64,000 nucleotides of DNA, taken from the NCBI RefSeq assembly GCF_009834565.1, contig NZ_CP019428.1, positions 558,001 through 622,000 on the forward strand, written 5' to 3'. Positions within the stretch are counted from its first letter, which is position 1; each line of letters opens with the position of its first letter. This DNA comes from Pseudomonas sp. R76 (GTDB lineage: Bacteria > Pseudomonadota > Gammaproteobacteria > Pseudomonadales > Pseudomonadaceae). Below the pieces are notes generated by a model. It was not told the origin of the DNA and did not search any database. It worked only from the letters and a program-made list of their open reading frames with translations. Positions 62,562 to 64,000 of the stretch are shown here, piece by piece. The position numbers and the translations under genes were made by a program.

Positions 62562-64000
62562 ATGACCGACTCCAGTCCGAGCGCAAGCCCTTCGAGCTTG
62601 AAAATATACTTCCGCCTGCTCATGTACGTTAAGCCCTACGCCGGCTTGTTCGCGCTGAGTATCGTCGGATTTCTGATTTTCGCGTCGACCCAGCCCATGC
62701 TGGGGTACATCCTCAAGTACTTCGTCGACGGCCTATCCAACCCCGAAGCGGTGCTGTTCCCCAGCGTACCGTTCCTGCGTGACCTGCAATTGCTGCAAGC
62801 CGTGCCGTTGTTGATCATTCTGATCGCAGCCTGGCAGGGCCTGGGTTCGTTCCTGGGCAACTACTTGTTGGCCAAGGTCTCCCTGGGGCTGGTCCACGAC
62901 CTGCGGGTGCAGCTGTTCAACAACCTGCTGACGCTGCCCAACCGCTACTTCGACAACCACAACTCCGGGCACCTGATTTCGCGCATCACCTTCAACGTGA
63001 CCATGGTCACGGGGGCTGCGACCGATGCCATCAAGGTGGTGATCCGCGAAGGCATGACGGTGATCTTCCTGTTCGCCTCGCTGCTGTTCATGAACTGGCG
63101 CCTGACGCTGGTGATGATCGCCATCCTGCCGTTGATTGCGGTGATGGTCAGCACGGCCAGCAAGAAATTCCGCAAGCAGAGCAAAAAGATCCAGGTGGCC
63201 ATGGGCGACGTGACGCACGTGGCCTCCGAAACCATCCAGGGTTACCGCGTGGTGCGCAGCTTCGGCGGCGAAGTCTACGAGGAGAAACGCTTCCTCAAGG
63301 CCAGCCAGGGCAACACCGACAAGCAACTGCGCATGACCCGCACCGGGGCGATCTACACCCCGTTGCTGCAACTGGTGATCTACACCGCCATGGCGGTGTT
63401 GATGTTCCTGGTGCTCTACCTGCGCGGTGACGCGTCGGCCGGTGACATGGTGGCTTACATCACCTTGGCTGGCTTGCTGCCCAAGCCGATCCGCCAATTG
63501 TCGGAAGTCAGCTCGACCATCCAGAAGGGTGTGGCCGGCGCTGAAAGCATTTTCGAACAGCTGGACGAAGAGCAGGAAGTCGACGGCGGCACCGTCGAGC
63601 GCGACAAGGTCAGTGGCCGCCTCGAAGTGCGCAACCTCAACTTCACCTACCCCGGCACCGAACGCCATGTGCTCAAGGACATCAGCTTTACCGCTGAGCC
63701 TGGGCAGATGATCGCCCTGGTGGGCCGTTCCGGCAGCGGCAAGTCGACGCTGGCCAGCCTGATTCCGCGTTTCTACCACCATGAAAGCGGCGACATCCTG
63801 CTCGACGGCGTAGAGATCGAAGACTACAAGCTGCTCAACCTGCGCAAGCACATTGCCCAGGTGACCCAGCACGTGACGTTGTTCAGCGACACGGTGACCA
63901 ACAACATCGCCTATGGCGACCTGGCTGGCGCGCCACGGGCGGACGTTGAAGCAGCGGCGGCAGATGCCTACGCCAAGGACTTCATCGACCAGTTGCCCAA
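62562..64000 (+). CDS. msbA: Lipid A-core ABC flippase MsbA, partial
   Basis: The first 479 codons are present; the gene runs off the right edge. The protein starts MTDSSPSASPSSLKIYFRLL and has six membrane helices up to about residue 330 with the coupling sequence GHLISRITFNVTMVTGAATD. The ATPase domain then begins, with Walker A GRSGSGKST at 388-396 (Lys394). The signature LSGGQ and Walker B would lie beyond the window. MsbA moves lipid A-core from the inner to the outer leaflet of the inner membrane. It is divergent from waaL. The start is the first ATG; its ribosome-binding site is weak. Confidence 0.95.
   Translation, partial: MTDSSPSASPSSLKIYFRLLMYVKPYAGLFALSIVGFLIFASTQPMLGYILKYFVDGLSNPEAVLFPSVPFLRDLQLLQAVPLLIILIAAWQGLGSFLGNYLLAKVSLGLVHDLRVQLFNNLLTLPNRYFDNHNSGHLISRITFNVTMVTGAATDAIKVVIREGMTVIFLFASLLFMNWRLTLVMIAILPLIAVMVSTASKKFRKQSKKIQVAMGDVTHVASETIQGYRVVRSFGGEVYEEKRFLKASQGNTDKQLRMTRTGAIYTPLLQLVIYTAMAVLMFLVLYLRGDASAGDMVAYITLAGLLPKPIRQLSEVSSTIQKGVAGAESIFEQLDEEQEVDGGTVERDKVSGRLEVRNLNFTYPGTERHVLKDISFTAEPGQMIALVGRSGSGKSTLASLIPRFYHHESGDILLDGVEIEDYKLLNLRKHIAQVTQHVTLFSDTVTNNIAYGDLAGAPRADVEAAAADAYAKDFIDQLP

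Overview
The window looks like a chromosomal segment of a Pseudomonas of the fluorescens group. The DNA is GC-rich. The gene order matches the P. aeruginosa chromosome around aceEF and the LPS core locus (selO, mscK, cation antiporter, acyl-CoA dehydrogenase, msrA, dipA, aceF, aceE, glnE, waaF-waaC-waaG-waaP to waaL and msbA). Two families of short Pseudomonas palindromic repeats are scattered between the genes. No rRNA, tRNA, CRISPR array, prophage or insertion sequence was recognised.

Layout. (1) 1-4.6 kb, minus strand: the promoter-proximal part of an aryl-polyene (APE) type lipid operon, in transcription order ApeC-like chain-length factor, ApeD acyltransferase, two acyl carrier proteins, ApeG membrane protein, a fused ApeH-ApeI ligase/dehydratase and the first 57 codons of a family 2 glycosyltransferase. 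(2) 4.9-7.2 kb: a lone ParA-type ATPase, thioredoxin TrxC and a HigBA toxin-antitoxin pair. (3) 7.3-14 kb: an apparent operon for ion and osmotic homeostasis (cation/proton antiporter, MscK-like channel, SelO). (4) 14-18.4 kb: a chemoreceptor with a FliA-type promoter, a small coiled-coil protein plus ZapA-family pair, and an acyl-CoA dehydrogenase. (5) 18.6-24.6 kb: the divergent proline module putA/putP with a PutA operator array between the genes. (6) 24.6-29.7 kb: a DUF2165 membrane protein, a vgrG-DUF4123 type VI secretion pair with no adjacent effector, rlmJ and msrA. (7) 29.8-40.5 kb: dipA (c-di-GMP phosphodiesterase), aceF, aceE and glnE. (8) 40.6-64 kb: the LPS core oligosaccharide locus, interrupted at 47.7-52.2 kb by an unknown lipoprotein, a PqqU/YncD-like TonB receptor and two YceK-like lipoproteins, and ending with a WaaL O-antigen ligase fused to a kinase-like domain and the start of msbA.

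How they work together. The core locus is a chain of short overlaps: heptosyltransferases WaaC and WaaF, glucosyltransferase WaaG and four successive Waa/InaA-type kinases build and phosphorylate the inner core. A carbamoyltransferase, further glycosyltransferases, a Mig-14 protein and a PIG-L deacetylase decorate the core, WaaL attaches O-antigen, and MsbA flips lipid A-core across the inner membrane. The aceEF pair has a pair of matched palindromes in its promoter region, and the put genes appear to be repressed by PutA itself.

The most unusual observations are the kinase-like domain fused to WaaL with Ser in place of the catalytic Asp, the kinase array that contains a second apparent pseudokinase and a double-domain kinase, the effector-less vgrG-DUF4123 pair, the paired GTAGT-N3-ACTAC palindromes upstream of aceE, and a repeat family built from four mini-hairpins. 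I do not see clear proof of an entirely new system; the kinase set of the core locus is the best candidate for new biochemistry.
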